A stretch of 64,000 bases of DNA from an uncultured Bacteroidales bacterium (GCA_900314925.1 OMXC01000015.1:62001-126000), one strand, 5' to 3'; positions 21,267-32,652 are shown, numbered from the stretch's first letter. A program made the numbers and translations. The notes: generated from the letters alone by a model not told the origin.

Positions 21267-22379
21267 CGAATTGTAAAGGTCCAGCATCTGCTGGGCAAGG
21301 ACTTCGGGGGAGAATCTGGTGCGCCAGGCTCTCCCCTTCTTTATGCACTCCCGGCGGAAGGCCTCGTCGCCAAGCAGGCGCAGGAGGTGCGCGGCCACGG
21401 CGGCATGGTCGTCGGGGGCGGCATAGAGGGCGGCGTCGCCGCCGGCCTCGGGCATGGAGGAGACGTTGGACGTCACCACGGGGCAGTCGCAGCAGATGCT
21501 CTCAAGCACCGGTATGCCGAACCCCTCGAAGCGCGACATGTAGACCGACGCCACAGCCCCTGCATAGAGCGCCGGGAAATCGGCGAAAGCCACGCCGCTG
21601 AGCACACGCACGCGGCGCCCGGCGGCGGCCACGACACGCTTGCCATAGGCTCCGCGGGGGCGGCCTATGACGACGAGGACCACGTCGGCAGGCAGCTGTT
21701 TCACGGCCTCGATGGCGCAGAGCTGGTTCTTGCGCTCCTCCACGGTGCCGATGCTGACGACGTAGCGCTGCGGCAGGCCGTATTTCTCGCGGACGGCGTC
21801 CACCTGGGCGTCGCTCACCGGCTGCCAGAACTGCGGCTCGCACGACTGGTAGACGACGCGGATCTTCTCCTCCGGCACGTGCATGAGGTCTATCAGGTCT
21901 CGCTTGGTCTGCTCGCTGATAGCCACCACAACGTCGGCCACACGGCAGGCATGTCTCTGCTTGACGCGGTGTATGATGCGGTCGAAGAGCGAGAAATAAT
22001 GCGGATAGCGGCGCACGATAAGGTCGTGCATGGTGACCACACGCCGCACACCGGCCGGCAGGAAGAGCGGCAGCTCGTGGCTGAGGCCATGGTAGAGCTG
22101 CACGTCGTCAAGACCCACATGCTGGGCCGGAGCCAGCGTGCGCCATGTGTTGGGCATGCAACGCCACAGCCCCTGCGGCTTGCGCACCTCGGCCTGCGGC
22201 ACAGCGGAGAAATAATCGGAGAAGGCGGGTTTTACATACGGGGTGTAGAGCAGTGCCCGCATGTCTTTGCCGCGCGAAGCACGCAGCACGCCGGCGATGA
22301 CGCCGCGGCTGTAGTTGCCTAATCCTGTGCGGTTGCAGAAGGCTCTTTTGGCATCGTATCCTATGACCATAGCAGACAT
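21252..22379 (-). CDS. Glycosyltransferase family 4
   Basis: A 375-residue GT-B glycosyltransferase. The N-terminal acceptor domain begins MVIGYDAKRAFCNRTGLGNYSR. The C-terminal GT4 domain has VVSIGTVEERKNQ, a central VVIGRP strand, and the donor-site motif RFEGFGIPVLES with the conserved glutamates. The start at 22379 (MSAMVIGYD) or 22370 was chosen because the frame upstream crosses the divergent promoters. It likely adds a sugar to lipopolysaccharide core/O-antigen or another surface glycan. Its 3' end overlaps the deiminase-like gene by 15 bases. Confidence 0.88.
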   Translation of the reverse strand: MSAMVIGYDAKRAFCNRTGLGNYSRGVIAGVLRASRGKDMRALLYTPYVKPAFSDYFSAVPQAEVRKPQGLWRCMPNTWRTLAPAQHVGLDDVQLYHGLSHELPLFLPAGVRRVVTMHDLIVRRYPHYFSLFDRIIHRVKQRHACRVADVVVAISEQTKRDLIDLMHVPEEKIRVVYQSCEPQFWQPVSDAQVDAVREKYGLPQRYVVSIGTVEERKNQLCAIEAVKQLPADVVLVVIGRPRGAYGKRVVAAAGRRVRVLSGVAFADFPALYAGAVASVYMSRFEGFGIPVLESICCDCPVVTSNVSSMPEAGGDAALYAAPDDHAAVAAHLLRLLGDEAFRRECIKKGRAWRTRFSPEVLAQQMLDLYNSLLHD

Positions 22380-22388
22380 TTCAGATTG

Positions 22389-22396
22389 CAAAAATA
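22389..22396 (-). promoter_or_regulatory. Promoter -7 element for the minus-strand GT4
   Basis: TATTTTTG on the minus strand, 10-20 bases before the possible starts, implying a very short leader. Confidence 0.5.
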
Positions 22397-22428
22397 CAAC
22401 TTTTTCCGCAATAATGGAAAAAAATGTG

Positions 22429-22436
22429 TACCTTTG
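22429..22436 (+). promoter_or_regulatory. Promoter -7 element for the GT2/GT4 pair
   Basis: TACCTTTG lies 22 bases before the ATG at 22458, with TTTTT about 23 bases upstream. It is divergent from the element at 22389. Confidence 0.6.
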
Positions 22437-22457
22437 CACCCCGAAAGACAATAGGAC

Positions 22458-23216
22458 ATGGACAAGATAACAGCGGTAATCATCACTCAGGACGAGGAGC
22501 GCAACATAGGACGCTGCCTGGAGTCGCTGCGCGAGGTGGCCGACGAAGTGGTGGTGGTAGACAGCGGCTCCACCGACAAAACGGAGGAGATATGCCATGG
22601 CTACGGTGTGCGCTTCGAGCATCACGAGTGGGCCGGCTACTCGGGGCAGAAGAACTATGCCAACAGCCTGGCCACGCATCCCTGGCTGCTGAGCATAGAC
22701 GCCGACGAAGCCCTGTCGCCAGAGCTGCGTTCACGCCTGTTGCAAATGAAGGAGGCGGGGTTTGACACGGGCACGGTGTACTCGTTCAACCGTCTGGCCA
22801 ACTACTGCGGCCGCTGGATACGGAATTGCGGCTGGTACCCCGACAGGTGTGTGAGGCTTTGGCACGCTGGCACAGCCACGTGGGACGGCCTCGTGCACGA
22901 GGAGTTGCGTTACTCGAAAGAGGTGCGGCATGCCGTCGTCGAAGGCGACATGTGGCACTACTCATACTACACCGTCGACGAGCACGCTCGCCGCACCGTG
23001 AAATATGCCGCCATGGCGGGCGAGAAGGCTTACGGGCAGGGGCGGCGCTTTAACGGAAGCATCGGCATGAAAGTGGCGTGGACATTCCTGCGCAACTACC
23101 TCTTCCGACTGGGCTTTATGGATGGCAAGACAGGATATGTGGTGTGCAAGATGTCGGCATTCTACACACTGATAAAATATGCTAAACTTCGGGAATTAAG
23201 TGAAGATACTCATTGA
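22458..23216 (+). CDS. Glycosyltransferase family 2 (LPS-core type)
   Basis: A 252-residue GT-A enzyme beginning ITAVIITQDEERNIGRCLESL. It has the nucleotide-binding VVVDSGSTDKTEEI and the metal-binding DADEALSPEL (DxD). The later segment GWYPDRCVRLW and TWDGLVHEEL match the WaaE/KdtX-like subfamily that glucosylates the LPS inner core. A hydrophobic C-terminal stretch may bind the membrane. It overlaps the next gene by 17 bases and is probably translationally coupled to it. Confidence 0.88.
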   Translation: MDKITAVIITQDEERNIGRCLESLREVADEVVVVDSGSTDKTEEICHGYGVRFEHHEWAGYSGQKNYANSLATHPWLLSIDADEALSPELRSRLLQMKEAGFDTGTVYSFNRLANYCGRWIRNCGWYPDRCVRLWHAGTATWDGLVHEELRYSKEVRHAVVEGDMWHYSYYTVDEHARRTVKYAAMAGEKAYGQGRRFNGSIGMKVAWTFLRNYLFRLGFMDGKTGYVVCKMSAFYTLIKYAKLRELSEDTH

Positions 23217-24240
23217 CCTCAGCATCCTGCGGCACCCGTGGTGCGGGCTGGGCCAGATAGCCATGAGCTACGGACAGTGGTATGCCGCACATCCCGAGAC
23301 GATAGTTGAGGGCTGCGAGGTCACGTTGCTGGTGCCAAAGGCTTTTGTCGGCGCTTTCGGCGACAAGGTAGGCTACCTCGAGGCTCGCGACATATACCGC
23401 TTGCTGCCTTGCCTTATGCCACGCTATGACCTGTGGCACTCCATACACCAGATGTCGCCGTTCAGGCCGTCCAGCCGCTCTACACGCCGCATAGTCACCA
23501 TCCACGACGTAAACTTCATCTATGAGAAGCGGGGCGCCAAGCGGCAGAAGTACACACACCGGCTGCAGCGCGAATGCGACAGCGCCGATGTGATATGCTT
23601 CATCTCACGCTTTGCACAGAACGACACCGCCAAGCATATAAATATCGGCGGCAAGCCACAGCATGTCATCTACAACGGTGTAGCCACACTGACAGAGGGC
23701 CCACAGGAGCCCGTGGCACAAGCCTCTGACGGCACACCTTTCATGCTCAGCATCGGCGTGCTCAAGGCCAAGAAAAACCTGCACACCCTGCTGCCGATGA
23801 TGGACCTGATGCCGGGATTCCGCCTCATCATAGCAGGCGACGACAGCGACACCTATGCACAGCAGCTGCGCGACCAGTTGCAGCAGCACCCGAACGTGAG
23901 CATCGTCGGCACCGTCAGCAATGAGCAGCGCCGATGGCTCTACGCCCACTGCTCCGCGCTGCTGTTCCCGTCGCTCTCCGAAGGCTTTGGCCTGCCGATA
24001 ATAGAGGCCATGCAGTGGGGCAAACCCGTGTTTTGCTCCGACCGCACAAGCCTGCCGGAGATTGGCTCCACTCATGCCTTTTATTTCACGGACTTCAAGC
24101 CTGAAAGCATGGCTGCCGTCGTCAAGCGGGGGCTCGCAGCATTTGACGCAACAGCGGCCTTGGCTGAACAGAAATATGCTGCCGCATACAGCTACGAGAG
24201 CCATATGCGGCAGTATTGGTCTATCTACACTAATAAGTAA
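23200..24240 (+). CDS. Glycosyltransferase family 4
   Basis: A 346-residue GT-B enzyme. It starts at a GTG inside the preceding gene (MKILIDLSILRHPWCGLGQIAMSY). TIHDVNFI, CFISRFAQND, FMLSIGVLKAKKNL and the donor-site motif SLSEGFGLPIIEAMQWGKP define GT4. It probably adds a sugar to the same surface glycan as its GT2 partner. It ends directly against the convergent truncated glycosyltransferase gene, with no spacer and no obvious terminator. Confidence 0.88.
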   Translation: MKILIDLSILRHPWCGLGQIAMSYGQWYAAHPETIVEGCEVTLLVPKAFVGAFGDKVGYLEARDIYRLLPCLMPRYDLWHSIHQMSPFRPSSRSTRRIVTIHDVNFIYEKRGAKRQKYTHRLQRECDSADVICFISRFAQNDTAKHINIGGKPQHVIYNGVATLTEGPQEPVAQASDGTPFMLSIGVLKAKKNLHTLLPMMDLMPGFRLIIAGDDSDTYAQQLRDQLQQHPNVSIVGTVSNEQRRWLYAHCSALLFPSLSEGFGLPIIEAMQWGKPVFCSDRTSLPEIGSTHAFYFTDFKPESMAAVVKRGLAAFDATAALAEQKYAAAYSYESHMRQYWSIYTNK

Positions 24241-24831
24241 TCAGCGTTTCATACCTGCCAGGGTCTGGTAGAGCTCAAAATACTGCTCCACCATGCGGTC
24301 TGTGAGTTCGTACGGGGTCTTGCCTCCTATGACGACTATCTTCTCCGCAGTGACACCCATCGCCACCAAGTCATCTTTCACCTTCTGACTCACGGCCACA
24401 ATAACATCCGCGGCGCTGAACGAATACTCCATACGTTTCTTCCACGTCAGCGAGTCCATGACCGACGTGCGGTGATGCTCATTCACGCCGTAGCATGTGA
24501 TAACGGTCTTTATGTCACGGTCTATATGGTAAGGCAGTTCCTCATTGAGGCCATGGAATATCTTGACCTTTTCGAGCTTCAGCCACGGATTGAGCCTGTA
24601 GCGCAGCCACAGCGACGGCATGAGGCGCGACATACCGAAGGGGACAAAAGTGCCGACATTGGAGAAACCGCTGAAATACGACCGGTAGTCTTTCTTGATG
24701 CGTGAAGCGAAAAGCAGTGCACGGTAACTGTTAATCCGCCCCGTGGCAAGACGCTCGATAAGATTGCGGCCGAATTCACCTATCTCATGGCTGTTGCGTA
24801 AAACATTATTAGCCTCGTATCCTACTAACAT
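24241..24831 (-). CDS. Truncated GT-B glycosyltransferase (N-terminal domain with short tail)
   Basis: A 196-residue protein whose first ~165 residues resemble the N-terminal domain of the GT4 at 21.3 kb (MLVGYEANN, FGRNLIERL, KIFHGLNEELP, ADVIVAVSQKVKDDL, AEKIVVIGG). Where the second Rossmann domain with the nucleotide-sugar site should follow, the protein passes to a short C-terminal-helix-like tail (MVEQYFELYQTLAGMKR). The frame is clean and has its own promoter, so it is either an internally deleted relic or a small non-catalytic protein. It should not transfer sugar on its own. Confidence 0.6.
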   Translation of the reverse strand: MLVGYEANNVLRNSHEIGEFGRNLIERLATGRINSYRALLFASRIKKDYRSYFSGFSNVGTFVPFGMSRLMPSLWLRYRLNPWLKLEKVKIFHGLNEELPYHIDRDIKTVITCYGVNEHHRTSVMDSLTWKKRMEYSFSAADVIVAVSQKVKDDLVAMGVTAEKIVVIGGKTPYELTDRMVEQYFELYQTLAGMKR

Positions 24832-24894
24832 TGCTATCTATCTTATTGATATGACGATATGTTATTCTGTTAATAAACAATATGAATATCTGTG

Positions 24895-24902
24895 CAAAGA
24901 TA
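24895..24902 (-). promoter_or_regulatory. Promoter -7 element for the truncated GT
   Basis: TATCTTTG on the minus strand, about 64 bases before the ATG at 24831. It lies 13 bases from the divergent trmH element, so both cannot be fully occupied at once. Confidence 0.6.
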
Positions 24903-24915
24903 CTAAAAAAAATCG

Positions 24916-24923
24916 TATCTTTG
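24916..24923 (+). promoter_or_regulatory. Promoter -7 element for trmH
   Basis: TATCTTTG, 23 bases before the trmH ATG. Confidence 0.6.
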
Positions 24924-24945
24924 CAAAAAAATTAACAACAATATT

Positions 24946-25656
24946 ATGCCAGAACGCCACCCCGACTCAGCATCACCTTTCTCTGCCCTCAGCACAGAGC
25001 AGAAAGCCGAACTCTACAAACGCGCCGCCGAGCTCTTCAGCGACAACAAACGCGCACTCTTCGACCGCCTTGCGCCGATGCGCACACGCCATATCAGCGT
25101 GGTGCTCGAGGACATATACCAGAGCCACAACGCCGCCGCCGTCTTGCGTTCCTGTGACTGCTTCGGCGTACAGGATGTGCATGTGGTGGAAGCCAACAAC
25201 CCGTTTAACCCCGCCGGCGACGTCGCCGTAGGCTCTTCCAAGTGGGTTGACTACTACCGCTACAACAGTATCGGCGAGGTCTACCGCCACCTCCACGCCA
25301 AAGGTTACCGCATCGTGGCCACACTGCCGCACGAGAACGACACCATGATTGGCGACCTCGACATCAGCCAGCCTACAGCGCTAGTCTTTGGCACCGAGCT
25401 CACCGGTCTGACGCAGGAAGCCATCGCCGGCGCCGACGCCTACGTCAAGATACCCATGTACGGCTTCACCGAGAGCTTCAACATCAGCGTCTGCGCCGCC
25501 CTCTCGCTCTTCTCGCTGACCGAGCGCATGCGCCGCGACCAGTCTCTCCAATGGCAGCTCCCCGACGACGACCTCCTTGACCTCAAACTGCACTGGGCCA
25601 TGCAGGCCATCCGCGACGGAGAAAAAGTGGTGCAAAATATCATGCAGAATATGTAA
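24946..25656 (+). CDS. trmH: tRNA (guanosine-2'-O)-methyltransferase, SpoU/TrmH family
   Basis: A 236-residue SPOUT-class methyltransferase. The three family motifs are NAAAVLRSCDCFG (motif 1, with the catalytic Arg), VFGTELTGLT (motif 2) and IPMYGFTESFNISVCAAL (motif 3, the knot that binds SAM). TrmH methylates the 2'-OH of G18 in tRNA; a 23S rRNA methyltransferase of the same family is less likely given the size and the absence of an N-terminal substrate-binding domain. It acts in the cytoplasm as a stand-alone gene with its own promoter. Confidence 0.9.
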   Translation: MPERHPDSASPFSALSTEQKAELYKRAAELFSDNKRALFDRLAPMRTRHISVVLEDIYQSHNAAAVLRSCDCFGVQDVHVVEANNPFNPAGDVAVGSSKWVDYYRYNSIGEVYRHLHAKGYRIVATLPHENDTMIGDLDISQPTALVFGTELTGLTQEAIAGADAYVKIPMYGFTESFNISVCAALSLFSLTERMRRDQSLQWQLPDDDLLDLKLHWAMQAIRDGEKVVQNIMQNM

Positions 25657-25671
25657 TACAAAATATTTTCG

Positions 25672-25679
25672 TATATTTG
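25672..25679 (+). promoter_or_regulatory. Promoter -7 element for the PepSY-like gene
   Basis: TATATTTG (TAnnTTTG), 44 bases before the ATG at 25724. Confidence 0.6.
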
Positions 25680-25723
25680 CAACCTGAAGGAAACAACCAT
25701 ATTAACATATTAATATCCACAAT

Positions 25724-26191
25724 ATGAAAAAGATACTCGCTTTCACAGCAGCACTCATGCTCCTCCATGGAGCCCTCTTTGCACAGAATATTAAGTCTGT
25801 GCCCGAGAAAGACGTCAAGGTAAACTACGTAAAAGACTTCCAGCGCCAGGTGAAAGATGCCTCCAACGTGGAGTGGTACCAGATTGACGAACACGCCTTC
25901 AAGGTCGTCTATCTTGACGTCGATAAGAGCCGCCAGGCCATGGTGTTCTCCAACAAAGGCACCGAGACCCACTACTACATCGACAAACAGTACTACCCCG
26001 CCGCCGTGCGCGACAGTGTGAGCCACCTTTTCAAAGGCTATGAAATCACCGACGTGTGGGTGCGCAAGATGCGCGGCAAGATGACCTACCAGGCCCGTAT
26101 AGCCCAGAAAAAAGGCTTCCTCTGGTGGAAGAAAGAAGTTGACGTCAAGACCATCAACTGGGAGGTCGACGGCAAGTACATCGGCGAATAA
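25724..26191 (+). CDS. Secreted PepSY-like (DUF2874/BLIP-like) protein
   Basis: A 155-residue protein with a signal peptide (MKKILAFTAALMLLHGALFAQ). A compact alpha/beta body contains VKDASNVEWYQIDEHAFKVVY and the following strand repeats, characteristic of Bacteroidetes PepSY-like periplasmic proteins. These are often of unknown function and sometimes compared with beta-lactamase-inhibitor folds. The C-terminal strand segment (MRGKMTYQARIAQKKG...) is basic. It is a single-gene unit with its own promoter and a following hairpin. Confidence 0.7.
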   Translation: MKKILAFTAALMLLHGALFAQNIKSVPEKDVKVNYVKDFQRQVKDASNVEWYQIDEHAFKVVYLDVDKSRQAMVFSNKGTETHYYIDKQYYPAAVRDSVSHLFKGYEITDVWVRKMRGKMTYQARIAQKKGFLWWKKEVDVKTINWEVDGKYIGE

Positions 26192-26211
26192 GCCGCCAGC
26201 CATATAAACGA

Positions 26212-26243
26212 GAGAGGCCCCGCGCTGCGCGCGGGGCCTCTGC
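26212..26243 (+). terminator. Terminator hairpin after the PepSY-like gene
   Basis: AGAGGCCCCGCGC-tgc-GCGCGGGGCCTCT is a perfect 13-bp GC-rich stem with a poor T-tract (TGCTTATTTG). It may also serve the convergent lipoprotein gene. Confidence 0.7.
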
Positions 26244-26254
26244 TTATTTGTGTG

Positions 26255-27025
26255 TTAGAAACTTTTGGTAAACATACCGACAAGTTCATCACCAGTTTCC
26301 TCCCAACCAGATATGCGGTATACGCTGTCTCTGTAATCTCCGGTGACATACATGATAGCATTTGTCGCCGATGTGGTGACACTATCTACAGTGAACTTCA
26401 TTTTAAAACGCGGGAAGTTGCCTGTACCACGAGCCTTAAAGACCGGTCCCTCGGTATTCCAATTGCTGGTATAGTTGTAATTCCAAATGCAGGTATGGTC
26501 GTCTGACACTTGCAACGGCCATCCGCTTCCAAGAGTGCCGGAAAACACCCAGTCTCCTACAACAAGGTCATCCGGCAAACTCGAGAGAACCTCCGTCACT
26601 GTTTTGACAACAGTCCCCGTCATATTCTTTTCTATGTACCATTCCTGACTGCTTCCATTATAGCGCTTGGACCCTCCGCTTATATCCATGCTCTTGGCAT
26701 TGATGGCGTTAATAGTAAACTCAATCTTGAAATAGTTTCCCGCATTGGCGACAAAGTGATTGCCTGTGAGCGTCCAGTTGTAGGTTTTCCCATCGAATGT
26801 AGACGTATGGTCACTCTTTATCGTCAACTCATTGCCAGTCAACGCATGGGTACTTCTGTAACCCCATGTTCCAATAATACTGGATTCAGTGATGGCTGGT
26901 GTGGCTGTGCCCCCGGCAGAGCCACCGCCATTAGCTTCCGGTTCGGTGTCGTCCTTGCCACAAGAAACAGCAAGCAGGGTTGTCGCTGCAAGCAGCAATG
27001 TCATTGTTTTGATGCTTTTGAACAT
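26255..27025 (-). CDS. Lipoprotein with two lipocalin-like domains
   Basis: A 256-residue lipoprotein. The signal MFKSIKTMTLLLAATTLLAVSC places the lipobox Cys after AVS, followed by an acidic/Gly linker. Two similar strand-rich units follow: IIGTWGYRSTH ... ELTIKSDHTSTF and VVGDWVFSGTL ... LQVSDDHTCIW. Both have the G-x-W opening and the SDHT turn typical of lipocalin-like domains. The start at 27025 begins the signal peptide; the frame is open 51 codons further upstream through a structured leader. Composition is more AT-rich than the surrounding genes. Confidence 0.75.
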   Translation of the reverse strand: MFKSIKTMTLLLAATTLLAVSCGKDDTEPEANGGGSAGGTATPAITESSIIGTWGYRSTHALTGNELTIKSDHTSTFDGKTYNWTLTGNHFVANAGNYFKIEFTINAINAKSMDISGGSKRYNGSSQEWYIEKNMTGTVVKTVTEVLSSLPDDLVVGDWVFSGTLGSGWPLQVSDDHTCIWNYNYTSNWNTEGPVFKARGTGNFPRFKMKFTVDSVTTSATNAIMYVTGDYRDSVYRISGWEETGDELVGMFTKSF

Positions 27026-27272
27026 TTTGTTTGTTTGTTTTTTATTCTCCCGTCCGTACCGCAACAGGCAATCAATAACAAAAGCGTGGCACTGTATGTT
27101 CCTCTCGCTGATGAAGGTCCTAGGAAAACCATAATAAACAAAGATGGATTGACAGTCCACGCCATACGCGCGAACCATTATACCGACCCTGTTTATTGCT
27201 GTTGAAAGTTTCCTAGGTTCTCATCAGCAGATCGAGCATAACGCTTCATGATTCCTTCTCCGGAATCAAGTG
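27026..27272 (-). promoter_or_regulatory. Long structured 5' leader of the lipoprotein gene
   Basis: Between the promoter (27273-27280) and the lipoprotein ATG is about 245 bases of leader. In transcript order it holds a 6-bp hairpin at the extreme 5' end (GATTCC/GGAATC), an 18-codon reading frame, and a long-range inverted repeat. The repeat's arms (27209-27227 and 27108-27127) share CTGATGA/TCATCAG and CCTAGGAAA/TTTCCTAGG around an 81-base loop. An inner pair (AATAAACA/TGTTTATT) extends the structure. An attenuator or ligand- or translation-sensing RNA is possible. Confidence 0.55.
27193..27249 (-). CDS. Possible 18-residue leader peptide
   Basis: ATG to TAA encodes MKRYARSADENLGNFQQQ. It starts about 17 bases from the predicted transcript start and runs through the first arm of the leader's inverted repeat, ending inside the loop. 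Translation of it would open the hairpin. Only its position supports it. Confidence 0.35.
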   Translation of the reverse strand: MKRYARSADENLGNFQQQ

Positions 27273-27280
27273 CAAAAGTA
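27273..27280 (-). promoter_or_regulatory. Promoter -7 element for the lipoprotein leader
   Basis: TACTTTTG on the minus strand (TAnnTTTG), about 250 bases upstream of the lipoprotein ATG. Confidence 0.55.
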
Positions 27281-27347
27281 CATAAAAAAAACAGACTGGC
27301 AAAATAAATATTTTTCCAGTCTGGTAAAACACTGACTGCTTTGTAGA

Positions 27348-30662
<3,315 letters not shown>

Positions 30663-30739
30663 ATTCTAATCTTCTATTTTGTTTCCAATATAATAACACA
30701 CAACATCTTGCGGCACACAACGCACCGCACGACGCACCG

Positions 30740-30747
30740 CAAAGATA
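30740..30747 (-). promoter_or_regulatory. Promoter -7 element for secA
   Basis: TATCTTTG on the minus strand, 78 bases before the secA ATG. The leader between them is rich in GCACCGC-like steps. Confidence 0.6.
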
Positions 30748-30811
30748 CAAAAAATCCTGCACATGCGTAATCTATTTTCAACAAAAAGCGTGCCAACGGC
30801 CTTTGCCGTTC

Positions 30812-32158
30812 CTACAGCACCACCACCTGTTTTGTGGCCGTGCCCTGCGCTGTGCGCACCACCGCGGTGTAGGTGCCGGCCGGCAGGTGCTGCACCTGTA
30901 GCGTCGCCATGCGCGGCTCGCCGCTTGCCGTTCCCACCTCGCCATTTGCCACGCAGCGGCCCTGCATGTCGTAGAGCTCCACGGCCTTGATTTCCGCCTC
31001 GCAGCGCACCGTCAGCATGCCGCTCGTCGGGTTGGGTCCGATCTCGGCCTCCACGGCGTCGGCACCGTCTATGCCAATCTCCGCCAAGCATAGGTCGAAG
31101 GGACCTGCCCACGGGCTGTATTCGCTGCGGTCGAACTGGCAGCGAGCCTTCACGTAGACGTCGTAGTGCGCCGTTGCTGAGAGACCGGTCAGCGCACGCT
31201 GTGGCACCCGTATTGTCGTGGCCTCGGCCCCATCGGGGTCGAAGCCCGGCGTGCCATAGCACAGCTGCCAGTCTCTGTGGTTGGCGCCGGCGTCCCATTG
31301 CACGATGGCTGCGCTGTTGCCCACCTTGGTGTAGCGTAGTTCGTGCACCTCGGGGCAGCTGTCGCAGTCGCGCCGTATGATGGGGAACAGCAGCAAGTAG
31401 GCAGGAGTCTCACCATATGTCCATGATGCATCTTCTCCGGCTTCGTTCTTCAAACGATAGCTCTGCATGGGGAAAATATAATTATTTACGTTATTGGGTG
31501 AGTGCCATTCCTCCCAGGCTTGAGTATAGTCCTTGTTTCTACCATAAATAGAATCAATCCACGTGTATTTCACTGATAGATACATTGAATCAGAAATGTC
31601 AATTTCTGTGTCGAAGTATACTTCATATAAAGGACGAGTCAAATCCTCATATATAATTACATGGTCATTAATTGGCCATCCTCGTTTACAATCTATAACT
31701 TTATCATATGTAAAAGTGTCACGTGTTATTTTCTTCCACATAATGGCAGACATATGATTTCCATTATTTTGGAATAATTTTATATCTATGGTGTCCCATG
31801 AGTTAATTGCAGAGAGCCCATTCCCATTTATATATCCTGTTGAGGCATACCATGCGACTCCTTTTACATGTAAAGTGCTGTCTGGGTAAAACCCCCATGC
31901 CAAATCTCCATCAATAGAATATGGCATTATTGTTACCAAATTGTGATTATGTTGTCCAGGGGCGCCTGTCAAAATTGACCATACTGGTGGTGATACTACA
32001 GGATTACAATATACACCGTCATGTTGTGTGTTATGCATCGAATCAAGTGGGTGATTCATGAAATAGTTGGGTATGCCGATATTGTAGGGCAATGTGTCAT
32101 ACTGCGCGTTAGCGGCGATAACCAATGATATGCATATTATAAAGATTATTTTTTTCAT
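30812..32158 (-). CDS. T9SS type A secreted protein with FN3-like domain, compositionally mosaic
   Basis: A 448-residue protein: signal peptide (MKKIIFIICISLVIAANAQ), a Tyr/Trp/Asn-rich N-terminal domain of about 230 residues that I do not recognise, an FN3-like domain (ELRYTKVGNSAAIVQWDAG ... HYDVYVKARCQF) and a type A sorting domain (IGPNPTSGMLTVRC ... VQHLPAGTYTAVV). The coding DNA of the N-terminal part (about 31.4-32.16 kb) is visibly AT-rich, near 30% GC in places. The FN3/sorting part is above 60% GC, as in neighbouring genes. That suggests domain replacement by recombination. Confidence 0.75.
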   Translation of the reverse strand: MKKIIFIICISLVIAANAQYDTLPYNIGIPNYFMNHPLDSMHNTQHDGVYCNPVVSPPVWSILTGAPGQHNHNLVTIMPYSIDGDLAWGFYPDSTLHVKGVAWYASTGYINGNGLSAINSWDTIDIKLFQNNGNHMSAIMWKKITRDTFTYDKVIDCKRGWPINDHVIIYEDLTRPLYEVYFDTEIDISDSMYLSVKYTWIDSIYGRNKDYTQAWEEWHSPNNVNNYIFPMQSYRLKNEAGEDASWTYGETPAYLLLFPIIRRDCDSCPEVHELRYTKVGNSAAIVQWDAGANHRDWQLCYGTPGFDPDGAEATTIRVPQRALTGLSATAHYDVYVKARCQFDRSEYSPWAGPFDLCLAEIGIDGADAVEAEIGPNPTSGMLTVRCEAEIKAVELYDMQGRCVANGEVGTASGEPRMATLQVQHLPAGTYTAVVRTAQGTATKQVVVL

Positions 32159-32195
32159 CTCACGGATAGCATTATGACAATAATATTTCCGGCTG

Positions 32196-32203
32196 CAAAA
32201 TTA
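32196..32203 (-). promoter_or_regulatory. Promoter -7 element for the mosaic T9SS gene
   Basis: TAATTTTG on the minus strand, 38 bases before the ATG at 32158. Confidence 0.5.
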
Positions 32204-32374
32204 CATCTTTTTTCTGTTGTTTGCAAATTTTTTTTTCGTGGGGTAAAAAAGGGGCTAAAAGATGCTTGATGACAGAGGTTGGTGACAAGAAAATTTTAAC
32301 ATTTGCAAAAGAGGTTCTATTTAACATAACCCGAAAAAAGCAGGTCTGTAAATCAATATCTTAAGCTACTATGT

Positions 32375-32407
32375 CTTATATTACTCTTATATTACTCCTT
32401 AATTACT
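32375..32407. repeat. Three tandem 11-base units upstream of the APE cluster
   Basis: CTTATATTACT, CTTATATTACT and CCTTAATTACT follow each other with a period of 11, about one helical turn, roughly 240 bases upstream of the cluster promoter. Repeated sites on one DNA face are typical of cooperative regulator binding. Confidence 0.6.
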
Positions 32408-32644
32408 CTATATAATAACCTAAGAATGTAAGAGTTATATATGATTTAATTATGTGTTAATTAAATTTATTTAAGAAAAGCAGTGCTACACGTGTCCTAT
32501 GGAATTTTAACATTTGGGGGGACGTCTTGGGGGGCGTTTCCGCCACCTACCAATAAGGCGGGCAAGAAGGTGTCTTGGATATGGCACAAACTGCGTCGGA
32601 AAGTATTATTTTGAGGGCATGGGCCAATATATAGAAATATTTAT

Positions 32645-32652
32645 TATATTTG
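32645..32652 (+). promoter_or_regulatory. Likely promoter -7 element for the aryl-polyene cluster
   Basis: TATATTTG (TAnnTTTG), 54 bases before the first gene of the cluster. No convincing -33 element is seen. Confidence 0.55.

Noticed and set aside
27108..27227. Inverted repeats flanking 81 bases, as in invertible promoters of Bacteroides
   Set aside because: No TAnnTTTG element is found inside in either orientation and no recombinase gene is near, so an RNA structure fits better.
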